From Spongospora subterranea (Eukaryota > Endomyxa > Phytomyxea > Plasmodiophorida > Plasmodiophoridae), in contig OUQQ01000022.1 of assembly GCA_900404475.1 (NCBI GenBank), forward strand, positions 1-64,000: a stretch of DNA of 64,000 bases, written 5' to 3'. The translations under genes and the position numbers were made by a program. The stretch's first letter is position 1. Each line of letters begins with the position of its first letter. Below are positions 1 to 11,187 of the stretch, in pieces. The notes under the pieces were generated by a model. That model was not told where the DNA came from and did no database searches. It saw only the letters and a program-made list of their open reading frames with translations.

Positions 1-109
1 CCACTCGATCATTTGTTGGTTGAATGTCCGACTCATGTTAAGACTCTTCTCCAGAAAGACGACCGAAATTTCAAGACATTTTGGAGTTTCTCCAGATGAA
101 AGGAGGGGA

Positions 110-355
110 ATGAGACGGATCAGACCCGTCTGTTGTCCGGAATTTTCAGTTCAGATCCTGTTATCCACCGATCTAATCGTGTGTGTGTTGGCAACAGGCT
201 CGTAATCCATTATGTGCCGGTTCCGCAGCCTAACCTGTGTTGGCGTCTCATGGATTACGAGCCTGTTGCCAACACACACACGATTAGATCGGTGGATAAC
301 AGGATCTGTATTAGAACTGAAAACTCTGAACAGCAGACGGGTCTGATTCGTCTAA
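110..355. repeat. Large inverted repeat (foldback)
   Basis: Bases 152-210 and 250-308 are perfect reverse complements, 59 bp each, around a 39-nt spacer. The complementarity continues outward with mismatches and small indels to about 110 and 355. A transcript or single strand could fold into a long hairpin. No ORF with recognisable protein content lies here. It could be a MITE or foldback element, or a local inversion duplication. Confidence 0.85.
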
Positions 356-736
356 GACGTTGCCGTCAACCATTAGCAAAAAAAAGCCTATACATGGACT
401 TCTGATATCATTCCCTGCAAGGCGATGCTCCGGCGACCTCGCTGGATGTGTCGGAAAGAACTGGTTAACTACGATTGAATTGGCAGTCGACTCCATTCAA
501 CATCGAAAACAAGCAGCGCCGGTGGATTGCCCATACGTTTGACATTTGCCGACAAAATCCATGGACAACGTTTAAGGAACATTTGGCCTTTCAAAACGAC
601 AACGCAGTGTATGGCCATATGATGATGGGAAGTAAAAACAATGCCATCGCAGGGGGTCCAATGCCAATCCTGTAACCGCTACCAGGACTTCCCGCGACCA
701 TTTGATGTCCTATCGACTTGTGACGAAGAAACCCAC

Positions 737-813
737 ATCTGTGATTGTGTGTGTGTGTGTGTGACCAACACCCCGACTCGGTGTGTCGTTTCTTGTATAC
801 ACACACACACTGG
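737..813. repeat. GT/AC microsatellites
   Basis: A (GT)n run near 745-763 and an (AC)n run near 798-811 lie about 35 nt apart and could pair with each other. Nothing coding is recognisable between 356 and 1040. Confidence 0.7.
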
Positions 814-1049
814 TAACACATCAACCACGCGGCGACATAAGGTATCGTTCGGTGTGTAGTTGCTCTGTCGCCCACCGGTCTGGTCTAACTTGGGGAAATC
901 GTCTGATCTCTGTCGACGGGATTATTCGACTCTGTGTGGGACATGGCAGTCTGATAGGTCCAGAAGATGACATTGGTTCGACCGCCCCGATACTGTCTCT
1001 GTATATACAGTTATTGTGCGACCGATCTCGTCAATATCGCTTCATTCAG

Positions 1050-1260
1050 AGAAAGGCGCTGGAGCCTGGAACGACGCTGCCGCTTGAAGGAAGGCGCTGG
1101 AGACAGGCAAGACGCTGCCGTTTTCTTGACGCTGTAGCTTTTTGTTGACGGATTCCTGGACGGGATGTTCGGTGAGGGTCGGAAAGACCTGGACGTGAGG
1201 TTCGGTGAGGGTTCCAAAGGCGTCGACGTGATATTCGGTGAGGGTCGAAAGGATAAAGAC
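1050..1260 (+). repeat. Short tandem repeats at the 5' end of the ATPase gene
   Basis: Two imperfect copies of a unit beginning GGCGCTGGAG and ending GACGCTGCCG lie at about 1055-1125. From 1165 a second unit of about 33 nt, beginning TTCGGTGAGGGT, occurs three times. If 1165 is the true start, it encodes three FGEG-type peptide repeats ahead of the ATPase. Confidence 0.65.
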
Positions 1261-4200
1261 GATGCAGGAGAAGATGAATTACAAGAGGTTAAACTGAGCC
1301 CCAGTCCGGTGATCATGGGAGAACAAGGGCATCTGGTTGTTGAGATGACGGAACACGAAGACTACTACTCGATGGATGTGGAGCAGATCGCTGAGCGGTT
1401 TCAGGTTGATCTGAAACAAGGACTGTCAACCGAAGCTGCGCGACTGAAACTGATAACGCATGGGAACAATGAGCTCAAAGGGCAGTCAAAGTCTGGTGTA
1501 TTTCGGTTGCTATTCACTCAGATTGCCAATACTATGACTCTAGTGTTACTAGCGGCGATGATAATATCGTTTGTTGCCAAAGATTATGTTGAAGGTACCG
1601 TCATTGTCCTTATTGTTGTCGCCAACACGGTTATCGGGTTTTTACAAGAATTCAAGGCCGAAAAGACTATGGATTCGTTAAGGAAAACGGCATTTCCCAC
1701 TGCTCATGTAATTCGAGATGCCGTTCAAGTCAGAGTTTCCACGATTGACTTAGTTCCTGGTAATCTATGACCATCTACGGCTCCTGTAGTTATTGTTTTT
1801 CAACTCTCGATTTCCAGGCGACATTCTTCTTTTGAAAAATGGCGACTCTGTTGGGGCCGATGGTAGAATCTTCGAGTCGCAAATTCTTTCAATCGACGAG
1901 GCGTTGTTGACTGGGGAAACACATCCTGTAGACAAAAATTCCCAACCAATCTCCGAGAGAGATGTTGTTATTGGTGATCAGATCAATATGGCATTTGCAA
2001 GTACGGTGGTGACCCAAGGTCGTGCAAAAGCAATCGTCGTTCGCACGGTGAGAGCATTCAGATACCCTTTGTGATTTTAGTACTTACAGATCTGATCAGG
2101 GAATGGAAACTGAGATCGGCAAGATTGCTAAACACATACTGTCTAGTGAACATGGCAATCCCAAAACACCATTACAATGTTCTTTGGATAGAATGGCTTT
2201 GGTTTTGCTTTTTGTCGCGGCTGTTCTTGTCGTTGTTGTTTTTGGTGTGAACGGGTTTTCATACAATGAAGCCATAGCGTTATTTGCCATAGCTGTTGCT
2301 ATTGCGGTCATTCCGGAAGGTTTCACAGCTCCTTGAAAACAATTTGCCATCTTCTTGAACCTTTTTTTCAGGTCTTACTGCCATAGTTACATTAACAATG
2401 GCAATGGGCGTCCGAACTATGGCTAAGCAGCGTGTCTTGGTCCGGAAACTCAGTGCGCTTGAGGCGTTGGGAATGGTCACAAATATCTGCTCGGACAAAA
2501 CTGGAACTTTGACCCAGGCGAAAATGGCAGTGACGAGCGCTTGGATCCCGACAGATGTAACTTATTCTATAGAAGCTAACGGGTTTGATCCAAACGTTAA
2601 CCAAATCACCCGTTTGTCCTCTAAATCTGACAACGCCGAACATACCAGCATTCCCGGTAAGAGTGCAATTGACAACGGGTTGGAACTTCTCGGGAAATGC
2701 GCATCACTATGCAATATGGCCGAGATCAGGCACGATACTGCTAAGGATCAATGGAACGGGATCGGCGATCCGACTGAAATTGCCCTGCAAGTATTCGCCT
2801 CCAAGCTGAATTTGGGAAAGCCGCAATTGGTGGCGCCCGGCGTTGGATATTCGTTATGGGTTGAACACGTTTTCGATTCATTATCTAAACGGATGGCTGT
2901 TATCTTCAAAAATCCCATCGACGGATCCGGCGTTGTTTTTGCAAAGGGGTCCACTGAACGGATATTAGAAAGGTGCAAATTCGTCAGAAAAGGGTCTGAT
3001 ACTGTTGGGACTACTTTGGCAGAATTAGAACGGATGGTTAACCCAATATTAGCGGAATTCGCCGGTAATGGGAAACGAATCATATCACTCGCGATGCGCT
3101 ATCTTCCTGATATAACATCAATCGACGCCGCTCGTGAACTTTCCAGGGAAAGCGTCGAATCTGATCTTGTGTTTCTGGGTCTTCTCGGTCTCGATGATCC
3201 TCCTCGTCCCGAGAGTAAACCCAGTATCGAGCAATGCCATTTAGCTGGTATCACAGTGCACATTTTAACAGGTGATCACCCCCTAACTGCTCTGGCAATC
3301 GCTCGTCAGGTCGGTATCAATCTTCCTCCAGATCACAAGTTGATTACATCTGCGGAATTCGATGGGATGACCGATCAACAAATAGGTCGGTTTTTTTTTC
3401 AATCATTTTTTATCATGGGGCCTTTCTACAGCGTCGTTTGTTTCAGATGATCTAGCTGCGTTGCCACCCGTAATTGCACGCTGCAGTCCACAAACGAAGG
3501 TTCGCATGATTCAAGCACTTCATCGAAGGGGATGCATCGTAGCGATGACTGGCGATGGCGTTAACGACTCACCTAGCTTGAAATTCGCGGATATTGGAGT
3601 TGCGATGGGGCAAGCCGGATCGGATGTCGCCAAGCAAGCGTCTGATATAGTTCTCACGGACGACAACTTCGCCAGTATTGTTGGAGCTATTGCTCAAGGC
3701 CGTCGAATATTCCGCAATATCCAGCGATTCGTATCTTCGCTGATCGGCGGCAACGTCGCTGAGCTTGTCGCTTTGATAATCGGTCTAGTTCTTTTTCGGG
3801 ATGATGATGGGTTTCCTGTGTTCCCAATGTCTCCTGTACAAATCCTGGTTAACAATATGGTATACGCCATCGTTCATTGTGTTTTGCGCTTTGTTATCCA
3901 TTTCCGTTTTCGTTTCAGGTAACTGGCACCCCAGCAGCGTTGGCGTTGTCCATGGAGAAGGCGGGCCCGGGCGCTATGAAGAGGCCACCCCGTCCCTCCA
4001 AAATGGGACTGTTTGACGGCGAACTCATCGGCGACATCCTGTTTTATGGGCTTGTTGTAGGCTTGATCTCTTTCTTTAACTTCGTCATTGTCGTGGTCTT
4101 CATCGGGGATGGGAACTTTGGAAGGGACTGCTCTCATTCCTATAACGACACATGCTTCGACGTGTTTCGAGGTCGGGGCGTTTGTTTCGCAACGCTAACC

Positions 4201-4488
4201 ACGATCCTGTTATTGCACACATACAATTGTCGAGATATTCGCGGCTCTGTCTGGAATATTGACGGCATTAGCAGGGCATTCGAGAACGTTTATATCCCAT
4301 ATTCCGTCTGTACTGGAATGGCTGTCGTTTTCATATCTCTGTATGTTCCGTACCTGAACCAAGAGGTTTTCAAGCACTCTGGCTTCGATATTGAGTGGCT
4401 GCTTGTTATTGCTTCTACGCTGGTCTTCATCGCCATATCCGAAGCGTACAAGTTCGGCAAGCGGCGATTTCTACAGCCCCTCCGCTAA
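1165..4488 (+). CDS. ENA1: P-type ATPase, type IID (ENA-like Na+/K+-exporting ATPase)
   Basis: Six exons: 1165-1759, 1818-2047, 2100-2319, 2372-3385, 3447-3859, 3919-4488. All introns are 52-61 nt with GT-AG borders and join in frame. Visible motifs in order are an N-terminal cation-ATPase domain, LVPGDILLLKNGD, the actuator TGE (LLTGET), IPEG in a membrane helix, the phosphorylation motif DKTGTLT (Asp codon at 2494), the hinge TGD and GDGVND, and C-terminal membrane helices. NICSDKTGTLTQ and the C-terminal EKA..MKRPPRP stretch fit the fungal/protist ENA group, which expels Na+ or K+ at the plasma membrane. The start is uncertain. ATG 1165 adds an odd repeat-coded leader, and ATG 1315 just before the conserved N-terminus is an equally good choice. 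The protein is about 1,000 residues, normal for the family. Confidence 0.92.
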
Positions 4489-4674
4489 AACCAACTCTAG
4501 TAGCCCCCCTCATCACCACTGCCTGGAAAAGTCAGCGATGTTCTCTGTCAAGAATACCATAATTATTCGATAAAAAATATTTCCAGTTTTGTTCAGATAT
4601 TCTTGACTCCAAATGGATTCGTCTCTACGCGAGAGACTAGAAACTGCCCCCAAAATAATTTGAAAACACAAAAT

Positions 4675-4932
4675 TCATTTTTTTTGTGCTTCTCGTTTGG
4701 CCTTTGCCGCAGCGATTTTGGCATCCATCGCCTGAAAACGAGATATGAGATATGTCCATGGATCCTATCGAGTTATGAGCTCCAGCACCATCTTCTTGTT
4801 CGGGAACTTGCGATTCTTATGGTGTAAGCGGGTCGCCTGGCCACTCGCAATCGCGGCCGCCGTTGCCTGCTCGGCCGTTTCTTCACAGGCGTCTGCCAGC
4901 TTCTGGGCAACGGATTTGTCTCTGGCGCTCAT
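4675..4932 (-). CDS. Small basic/alanine-rich protein, unrecognised
   Basis: Two exons (4789-4932, 4675-4731) joined across a 57-nt GT-AG intron give a 66-residue protein. It starts MSARDKSVAQKLADAC and ends in a lysine-rich tail (AKAKREAQKK). It is mostly helical in composition, without a signal peptide or membrane segment. I do not recognise the family. Exon 1 is stop-free with an in-frame ATG, and an upstream in-frame TAG lies within about 20 nt. It runs tail to tail with the ENA ATPase gene, 186 nt apart. A longer gene with more 5' exons cannot be excluded. Confidence 0.45.
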
Positions 4933-5244
4933 GGGTTCGCCGCCTTCGCCACCTAGAGCGGATCAGAGTTCTGCGCGGTGGCGGTTGACTCCTGAATCGA
5001 ACCCATGGGCGAAAAACGGCTCTCGAATTGAAAATTCCGGCAATGTGCCAGAACCCACCAGAAACAGTCTCTAGGATTGACGAACGAAGCGGAAAACTGG
5101 TTTAGCATAAAATATATTAAAATCACAGCAGTGTCAGGGTCGGATAAGTAGATCCCCAGAACATCCAATTGGAACAGAACGGCCTTGAGCGTATAATGAA
5201 GGACCTGGAATTTAAATAATAAGAAGAACAGTTATCAAATTATA
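4933..5244. other. Intergenic, no supported gene
   Basis: The stretch between the small gene and the MTU1 stop codon has a short minus-strand reading frame (5168-4953). Its product looks neither like a known family nor like the neighbours. It probably holds the MTU1 3' UTR and the small gene's promoter. Confidence 0.4.
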
Positions 5245-6433
5245 TCAAAGTGCACCGGTTTCGTCTACGAAGGCGCTTCCGAAACACACGCCGGTCGAGC
5301 TGTAAAACACGGAAGTTTGCCCAGGTGTGACGGCTCGATGAAGATCGCGCATCGCCACCTCGAAACGGCCGTCGCTGAGACGTCGTAAAGAGCAGCGGCC
5401 GAGCTCGGATCGATACCGGACGGACAGAAGACATTGGAAACCATCTCGGGTATCAACTTCGGCGGGCAGATCGCCGTCGATCCAGTTTAGATGCGAACAG
5501 ATTATGGTTTCACAGAACAGATCGGGATGCGATCGCCCTGGGACGACGTGAATATTATCGCCATCCTTTCGGCTGACAAAATGGGCCTCGGTCAGCCCGC
5601 TGATTCTGGCTCGCTGCCCAATCGTATAGAACATCTGGCCTTGGTGCTGGCGCCCAATCGGCTGGCCATCAGCGTCGACGAACCTGCCGGGTGTCTCCGC
5701 GACGAACTGGCGAAGGAATTCGGGAAAACGTCTTCGTTTGCCGACGAAACAGAGACCGGTCGAGGTGGGGCGATTCGCAGTGATCAACTTCTCCTGGATG
5801 GCGACCTCTCGAACAGCCGCTTTAGAAAGATGTCCAACGGGAAAGAGAACGTTGGTAAAATTCTGCCTCGGAACTTGGGCGAGAAAATAGGATTGGTCAA
5901 CGGAAGTATCAGCGCCACGAACCAGGGTCGGGCCAGGGAAGATTCTGGCGAAATGACCAGTGGCGACAGAATGGGCACCGAGTTCATCTGTACAGTATTG
6001 ACGGAACAAGGAGAATTTAACCTTGGCATTGCACGTGACGTCGGGATTTGGTGTAAATCCCTGTTGTAGACCGGTGATGAACTCGGTGAATACCGACGAC
6101 CAATACTCCTTTTGGAACGCGACACGGTGGAACGGGATCCGTAATTGCCGACAGACCTCCTCTGCGATCTCAGCATCGCGTCGACCCTCGCACTGATTGT
6201 CGTCCTCGATGTCGTGGGACCAGTTCGTCATGTGCACGCCGATCACATTATACCCTTCCCGCTTCAGCAATACCTATCAGGTCATCTCGTCAATAACCGC
6301 ACCGCTCGCCGAGCTGAACCAAAAAACACCCGACCGCCGATGCTGATGAATCGACACCGCCTGATATTCCCACAGCCACAGTATGGATATTCCTAAAATC
6401 CGACCAGCGATTCCTGAGTTGATGGCGTAACAT
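5245..6433 (-). CDS. MTU1: Mitochondrial tRNA-specific 2-thiouridylase (MTU1/TRMU, MnmA family)
   Basis: Exon 1 is 6335-6433 and exon 2 is 5245-6273, with a 61-nt intron (donor GTCGGG, acceptor TAG) that joins in frame. The P-loop motif SGGVDSS is encoded just before the intron. The two catalytic cysteines are in PNPDVTCNAK and STGLCFVGKR, the disulphide/persulphide pair that delivers sulphur to U34 of tRNA. The start at 6433 gives an Arg-rich leader (MLRHQLRNRW) with no acidic residue in its first eleven positions, which suits mitochondrial import. The length of about 375 aa is normal. The enzyme makes the 2-thio group of tm5s2U-type wobble uridines in mitochondrial tRNAs. Confidence 0.93.
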
Positions 6434-6519
6434 TGCCGGGGGCTGTACGACCCCGTTGCTCAGCTCTCGCCAGACCCCACAGTGTCAGTGTGACTATCAG
6501 AGTCCGAGGACATTACGGA

Positions 6520-6735
6520 CTACCTACTGTACAAGAGCGGGTCCCTGGCCGAACCCAGACCGACAAAATTGACAATTGAATTGTTACCCTGCATCTCACC
6601 CATTCTTTCGAGGAACTTCCCCGCCTTGATCGTTCGAACATTGTTTCGGTCAAGTACTTGAGCGTCACCTTCTAGCGCGTCCATTCTCGCAGTCATTGCG
6701 GTGAAAGCCAAATTGTCGTTTAATTTTCTAGCTCA
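6520..6735 (-). CDS. Short coiled-coil-like protein fragment, unrecognised
   Basis: An open frame from about 6735 to a stop at 6520 encodes about 70 residues with heptad-like spacing (KLNDNLAFTAMTARMDALEG). The 5' end is unclear. An in-frame stop precedes a possible acceptor (CTAG, near 6737), so at least one upstream exon is probably missing. Alternatively translation starts at the internal ATG at 6711. The size and composition recall small complex subunits of the BLOC or dynactin kind, but no family can be named. Confidence 0.35.
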
Positions 6736-6878
6736 TTGACCCGTTGGGGAAAATACGATCGTTTATATTAAGACCACTGAAATAAGAATAATTCCACCGC
6801 GACGGCGCTGGACGCCCCAGATCTCCGTGATCGAGTTCCCACCGCAGTGGCTACATGAAATTTGGTGGTGGCCATTGG

Positions 6879-7229
6879 TTATTTTTTGAAGCCATGGATT
6901 CTGTGAGGTGTCTCTCTTGGCTGGAGAATAGCGAATTTCAAAGGAGGTCGTAGTGCCGGCCGGCGATCTTCAAAATGCATCTCCTTATGCAAGGCGTAAT
7001 CGTTGACGCAGCGCGTGGAGCCGACCAAACCGGGATTCACTTTCGGCACAAGATCGCTACCAAATTCCATTGTATTGTCACTGTCGACAATTTTCCATCT
7101 AGTGTTGACCGAAACGCTAACTCTTGCACGAACAATTTTATCAGCGCAATGCTAAAAGTGGTCAACAAGTTTGTTTCGAACGAAACACCCGTCTACGGGG
7201 GTTGATTGGTTCGGAGCGCTCAAAATCAT
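6879..7229 (-). CDS. Small hypothetical protein (101 aa), two exons
   Basis: Exon 1 (7197-7229) and exon 2 (6879-7151) join in phase 0 across a 45-nt GT-AG intron. The product has a beta-like first half, then a Pro/Arg-rich second half (DRRPALRPPLKFAILQP) and ends HGFKK. There is no membrane segment or signal peptide. The composition resembles small axonemal microtubule-inner proteins, but that is only an impression. More 5' exons are possible. Confidence 0.45.
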
Positions 7230-7524
7230 CACGAGCTGGGCGCCCGGCTATCGGCAAGACGGCTACCAAAAACTTTTGAGATTTGATTAAACTTTTGCTC
7301 ACGAAGACCTGATCGGACGCCTCATTTGTGCTTGAGCGCAGCTAAAACGTTTTCAGGGCGATTTCCGATGAAAAACTCATATTTTGACAGATTCTCTACC
7401 ATAACCAGAAAACCCAAACATTACAATTAAGTTACAAATCCAGAAAACTCTAGAGGGACTTGACTCAGTAGGATCAGTACGAACACATAGTGCCATAAAT
7501 AATATATTTTACTAACTTAACGCT
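7230..7524. other. Intergenic, nothing recognised
   Basis: This stretch lies between two minus-strand genes and holds the promoter side of the small gene and the 3' end of the RBM5-like gene. No frame with convincing coding character was seen. Confidence 0.4.
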
Positions 7525-9327
7525 TCAATTTCCATCGTGCGACATTAGCGCCGATTGCGGTCCGGAATCATAACGCGCCCTGGCAATCTTCGCCGCCATG
7601 GTCTTGTAATTGTCACCAGCCGACACTTCAATCGGGGTCGATGTGGCGTTACAGCCTAACCCGGCCCTTTCAGAGCGAATCTGAGCCTGAATACAGACGA
7701 GGAAATGCGTCCAGCTTAGATCGATGCTGATATACAAGTCGTTTCGCCGGGGCAAAACCGAAACACTACCGTCACGTTCTCTGTTATGCCGAGGCCGTGC
7801 TTGCCCAGCCCGTCTCCTTGCTTCCAACCCATGGACTGCAGCAGGCGATTGCCGACATTAGCTTCACTGAACGGTTCAGGCGGCGCTTCAACAACGGGTG
7901 CCGGTGCCGGTGCGACCGAAGTTGGACTATAAGTGACAATGCATTAAAGATGGCAAAATCATCAAAATGAACTTCGTCGAGTACGACAAACCCAACCGCT
8001 TCAAGACTGGAGGTCTTTTCTTGATAACGACTGGATTGGATTTTGGTTGTAAATTGATCCCAAGCGAAGCGGCACTCTGCTCCAGACGCTGGACTTGCGT
8101 ATATTCATCTAGATTGAGGTTCTGTTTGTGTAATTCTGAACTTAACTCGTGTTTCGTAAGCTGCCTTTCGTCTTTGAATTTTCTTTGGCATAAAAGGCAT
8201 ACCAACTTTTCCATGCTAACGTACAGCCTGGGACGAATTCCACCCTGAACATGAATTTCAGACTTCGGGACTGACGTTGTTGGAAGAGACTTGATCTTAA
8301 TAGGGGCAATAGGCTTTTTGACTTCTACTAGCTCATCCGCTACTAATTCTCCCTTTTTCTTATTCCATCGATCCATATCCTTAGATTGTTTCTTGCCCAA
8401 AATTGAAAATTTTACCGAAGCGGGAGCAGGCTTGGATGCAGGTACATTAGTAGCAGTTTGCAATGGAACTTCGGGTTTGGGGGTGGACGGTTGCGAAGGA
8501 GGCGGAGCGTTTTCCTGTGGCTCAGTTGGATTAACTGCTTTAGGAGGTGGATTACTTGAAGCAAATGACGAGGCGTCCACATGAATATATGTGTTCAGTT
8601 TTGTGTCAAATCGATAATAGGATTGGCTAGCGCAATTATAGAACAATTGTGAGACAGGATCATAATAAACCTGGGACTCAGCATGGAAGTACAAGCCCGA
8701 GCTGGGATCCAGAATAAAACCTGCTGGAGACTGCTGACTAGAGTGTTGCTTCTGAGCGTTTCCAGCGGCCCAATCAATTTGCTGCTGCATCTCACGGTAC
8801 GAAATAGAATTGGATGAGCGCCGATGATTAGATGAAGATGAATCGCGTTTCGCCCATGAAACAGAAACTGGATATTCTTCAACTAACATTGGGGAACTTG
8901 GGTCTTGACAAGCGTCATAGGCTCGAGCCGCATCACGGCTAGAGAAAAATTTTACCCAGGATACTCCAATGCTCAATTTTGTAACCTATATGTAATAACA
9001 TTATCGATTTGCGATTATCCGGAGTGGCGTTATATAATTGGCAAATAATGAAGCTAAAGGAGAAAATAACTGGATTCTGAAGACAGCACCAACTTCATCG
9101 GTGACAAGAGACACTCGCTTCAAGCTGCCGAAAGGTACGAACGCCTGTCGTACTGTTTCCTCTGTTGCATCCTTGGACAATCCGGTGACGACCAGCGTGT
9201 CATGATAGAAACCGTCGTCGTGGCGATGATGGCGGTGGCGCGAGCCACGTGGCGATCTCGAGCTAGAGCGAGATCGGCGTTTGCGCGAACCCGAGCTGCG
9301 CTCTTCGGCGTAATCCTGTTCCGTCAT
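7525..9327 (-). CDS. RBM5/RBM10-like splicing factor (RRM, OCRE, C2H2, G-patch)
   Basis: Exons 9094-9327, 7985-8985, 7770-7926 and 7525-7686 join in frame. Domains in order: an Arg/Ser-rich leader, one RRM (DTLVVTGLSKDATEETVRQA, continued after intron 1), an OCRE aromatic-repeat domain (SGLYFHAESQVYYDPVSQLF), a C2H2-type finger (CLLCQRKF..H..SELH), a G-patch (NVGNRLLQSMGWKQGDGLGK), and the conserved tail AGLG...DNYKTMAAKIARARYD. This is the RBM5/6/10 order, but human RBM5 has two RRMs and a RanBP2 zinc finger that are absent here. Family members act in the A-complex spliceosome and influence 3' splice-site choice. The protein is about 515 aa, shorter than animal members. Confidence 0.9.
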
Positions 9328-9562
9328 TCCTTGCAGCCGACGATCGATCGCTCGTTCAACAACACCCTAACCGATAGTACACACGATCGGTTTTGAATCG
9401 AATACTATCCCCCGATGACTGGGTGGAGTGAGGAGGAAGCGGCCGCGCGGCCTTACGGTCTTTTCCCGGTAATGCGCGCGGCCATGAACACACTGCCCCA
9501 CAGTCGACAAGTCCGACTACGCGATACACATCCGTACAGTAGCTGTCGATAGTCGCTCCATC

Positions 9563-9577
9563 TAGGGTTTAGGGTTG
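9563..9577 (+). promoter_or_regulatory. Telo-box-like motif (AGGGTTTAGGGTT)
   Basis: Two telomere-type TTTAGGG units sit in tandem about 240 nt upstream of the RBM5-like gene start. In plants such boxes mark promoters of translation-related genes, and in fungi Rap1-like factors bind similar motifs. A regulatory role here is inference. An interstitial telomeric scrap is the alternative. Confidence 0.35.
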
Positions 9578-9579
9578 GT

Positions 9580-10439
9580 AAAGGGTTTCAGAGTCTGCTA
9601 GAGTATGAGAACAAGAGCGTTCAGATCGACTGTTGTTGATTACATCCCAGACAATATTGTTTTTTGATATGTTTTTATGCTCTCCTTTATGGTGTTTCGA
9701 TATCGATAATTCCAGGATTGAACTCTCACCAACATCGCAGACCGATGCACCTTACGCGCACTTGCTCATCAAATCCATGTTTAACTGATAAAGCTGTTGC
9801 CAGCAATGGCCTTGCTGAGGAATTGTGGTGCAGAATTCGCCATCAAGGTGTGGACAAGAGGATGTAGCAACAATATGCCTCGTACCGTTCTTCAGGAAAG
9901 AGGATTTCCATGATCATAAGGAAGCCGATCATTCAGTTCGCTCCCAGTACGCGCACAGACAAAAACACAAAACAGGATTCGATACTGTGCAAGAGTCGCG
10001 GGCGCTTCCCGGGTTATTATCGACGTACATCCGGTATTCGTTATCCAGAACCATTTGTTTCCGTCAATTATTTTTCAGCGTCAACCATATTCTACGATCT
10101 GGTTTCAGGTTCTATCTTCCTATATACCAACATTTTTTTATTTACAATTCTGTTCCCATCTGTTCAAAATGGCAAACCTAAAATGGGCTCCAGTAGCAAA
10201 TCATTCTTTCGGTAGCAAATCAGTCTTTGAAACAAAACTGCCGTCTTTCCCTTGGCAGTGGGTTGGACTTCATGTTAACGTCAGAGTGATCAGCAGCTTC
10301 TTTATTATAAATACAAATGCGTTTTGCCCAGATGGGCAACGATCGCAGAAAGACACAATAGATGACGAATTGTAATTGATTGTCGGAATAGAATTCTGGT
10401 GCCGTCAACGTGGAAAGTTAGCGATACACTGCAGTTACA
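9580..10439. other. Mostly intergenic; weak plus-strand coding hints
   Basis: Short plus-strand frames at 9910-10215 and around 10171-10290 have reasonable composition (for example KMANLKWAPVANHSF). I could not join them into a gene with convincing splice sites. No recognised domain. Confidence 0.3.
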
Positions 10440-11014
10440 ATGACTGGTTTTGCCGGCCGTCGGCCGATCCGCCGAAGTCCGTCCACTCACGAAACAGGCA
10501 GCATTGCACCTTTCTTGTCCAACGAAGCAGCCGATTTCACCGTCCCAGCAACTGCTGATCGTTTAGCTGATGATCCTGAAAGTCGAGTTTTGCACAGGAT
10601 GCGGATATGCTCACAGGTCTCAGTTGTGAACCTTACCAAAGTTTGTTGTTGCTGATCACCTTGTTGTCGGTCAAGGTTTGCTGAGCTCGCTTCAACCATT
10701 GTCGAACGACACCCGGAAATCGAAATCATTGCGAACCACATACCTCCCCGAATGAGTTAGAGAGTCAAGAATCACTCGTATAACGTATCTGACGGATTTC
10801 AATAGAGTCGTTTGAAATCATGTGCGATGATGTTCTCATATATTCTAAGCTAGAGTCTGGGCAATTCCCGACAATAGAAGACGTGGAAATGGGAATGTCC
10901 AGATTGCAATCAGCTTATGAACTTCGCAAGTGGAGGCAACTAGCAATTGCAGCTCTATCTGCAGTCGTAATATGCTCTGCTGTTGTACTTTTTCGTCGCC
11001 CACTACGATCATGA
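10440..11014 (+). CDS. Tail-anchored membrane protein, unrecognised
   Basis: Three exons can be joined in frame: 10440-10618, 10688-10760 and 10810-11014 (borders approximate to a few nt), with introns of about 69 and 49 nt. The product of about 150 aa has a polar, Ser/Arg-rich N-terminus, a helical middle with acidic and hydrophobic spacing (LASTIVERHPEIEII), and a single C-terminal hydrophobic segment (AIAALSAVVICSAVVLF) followed by RRPLRS. That is the layout of a tail-anchored ER, Golgi or mitochondrial protein. SNARE-like or Bcl-like identity is possible, but no diagnostic motif was seen. Confidence 0.5.
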
Positions 11015-11187
11015 GTAAAAACTTTTTTCATTTATTTCTTCAATAAAAGAGGTTTAATCAATTAGAATCATGAGCGGTATCCCGGAAGAAGTTGTTAGTC
11101 TCAGTTGTGAAGCCGCCATGCTTTATGTTTTAGTTGTAATGATGTTCAAAAGAATTTCACCTCGGACAAACGGGTCAGGTTCCTCGA

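Noticed and set aside
5491..6069. Plus-strand open frame of 192 codons
   Set aside because: It is the mirror of the MTU1 coding exon, whose catalytic motifs decide the strand.
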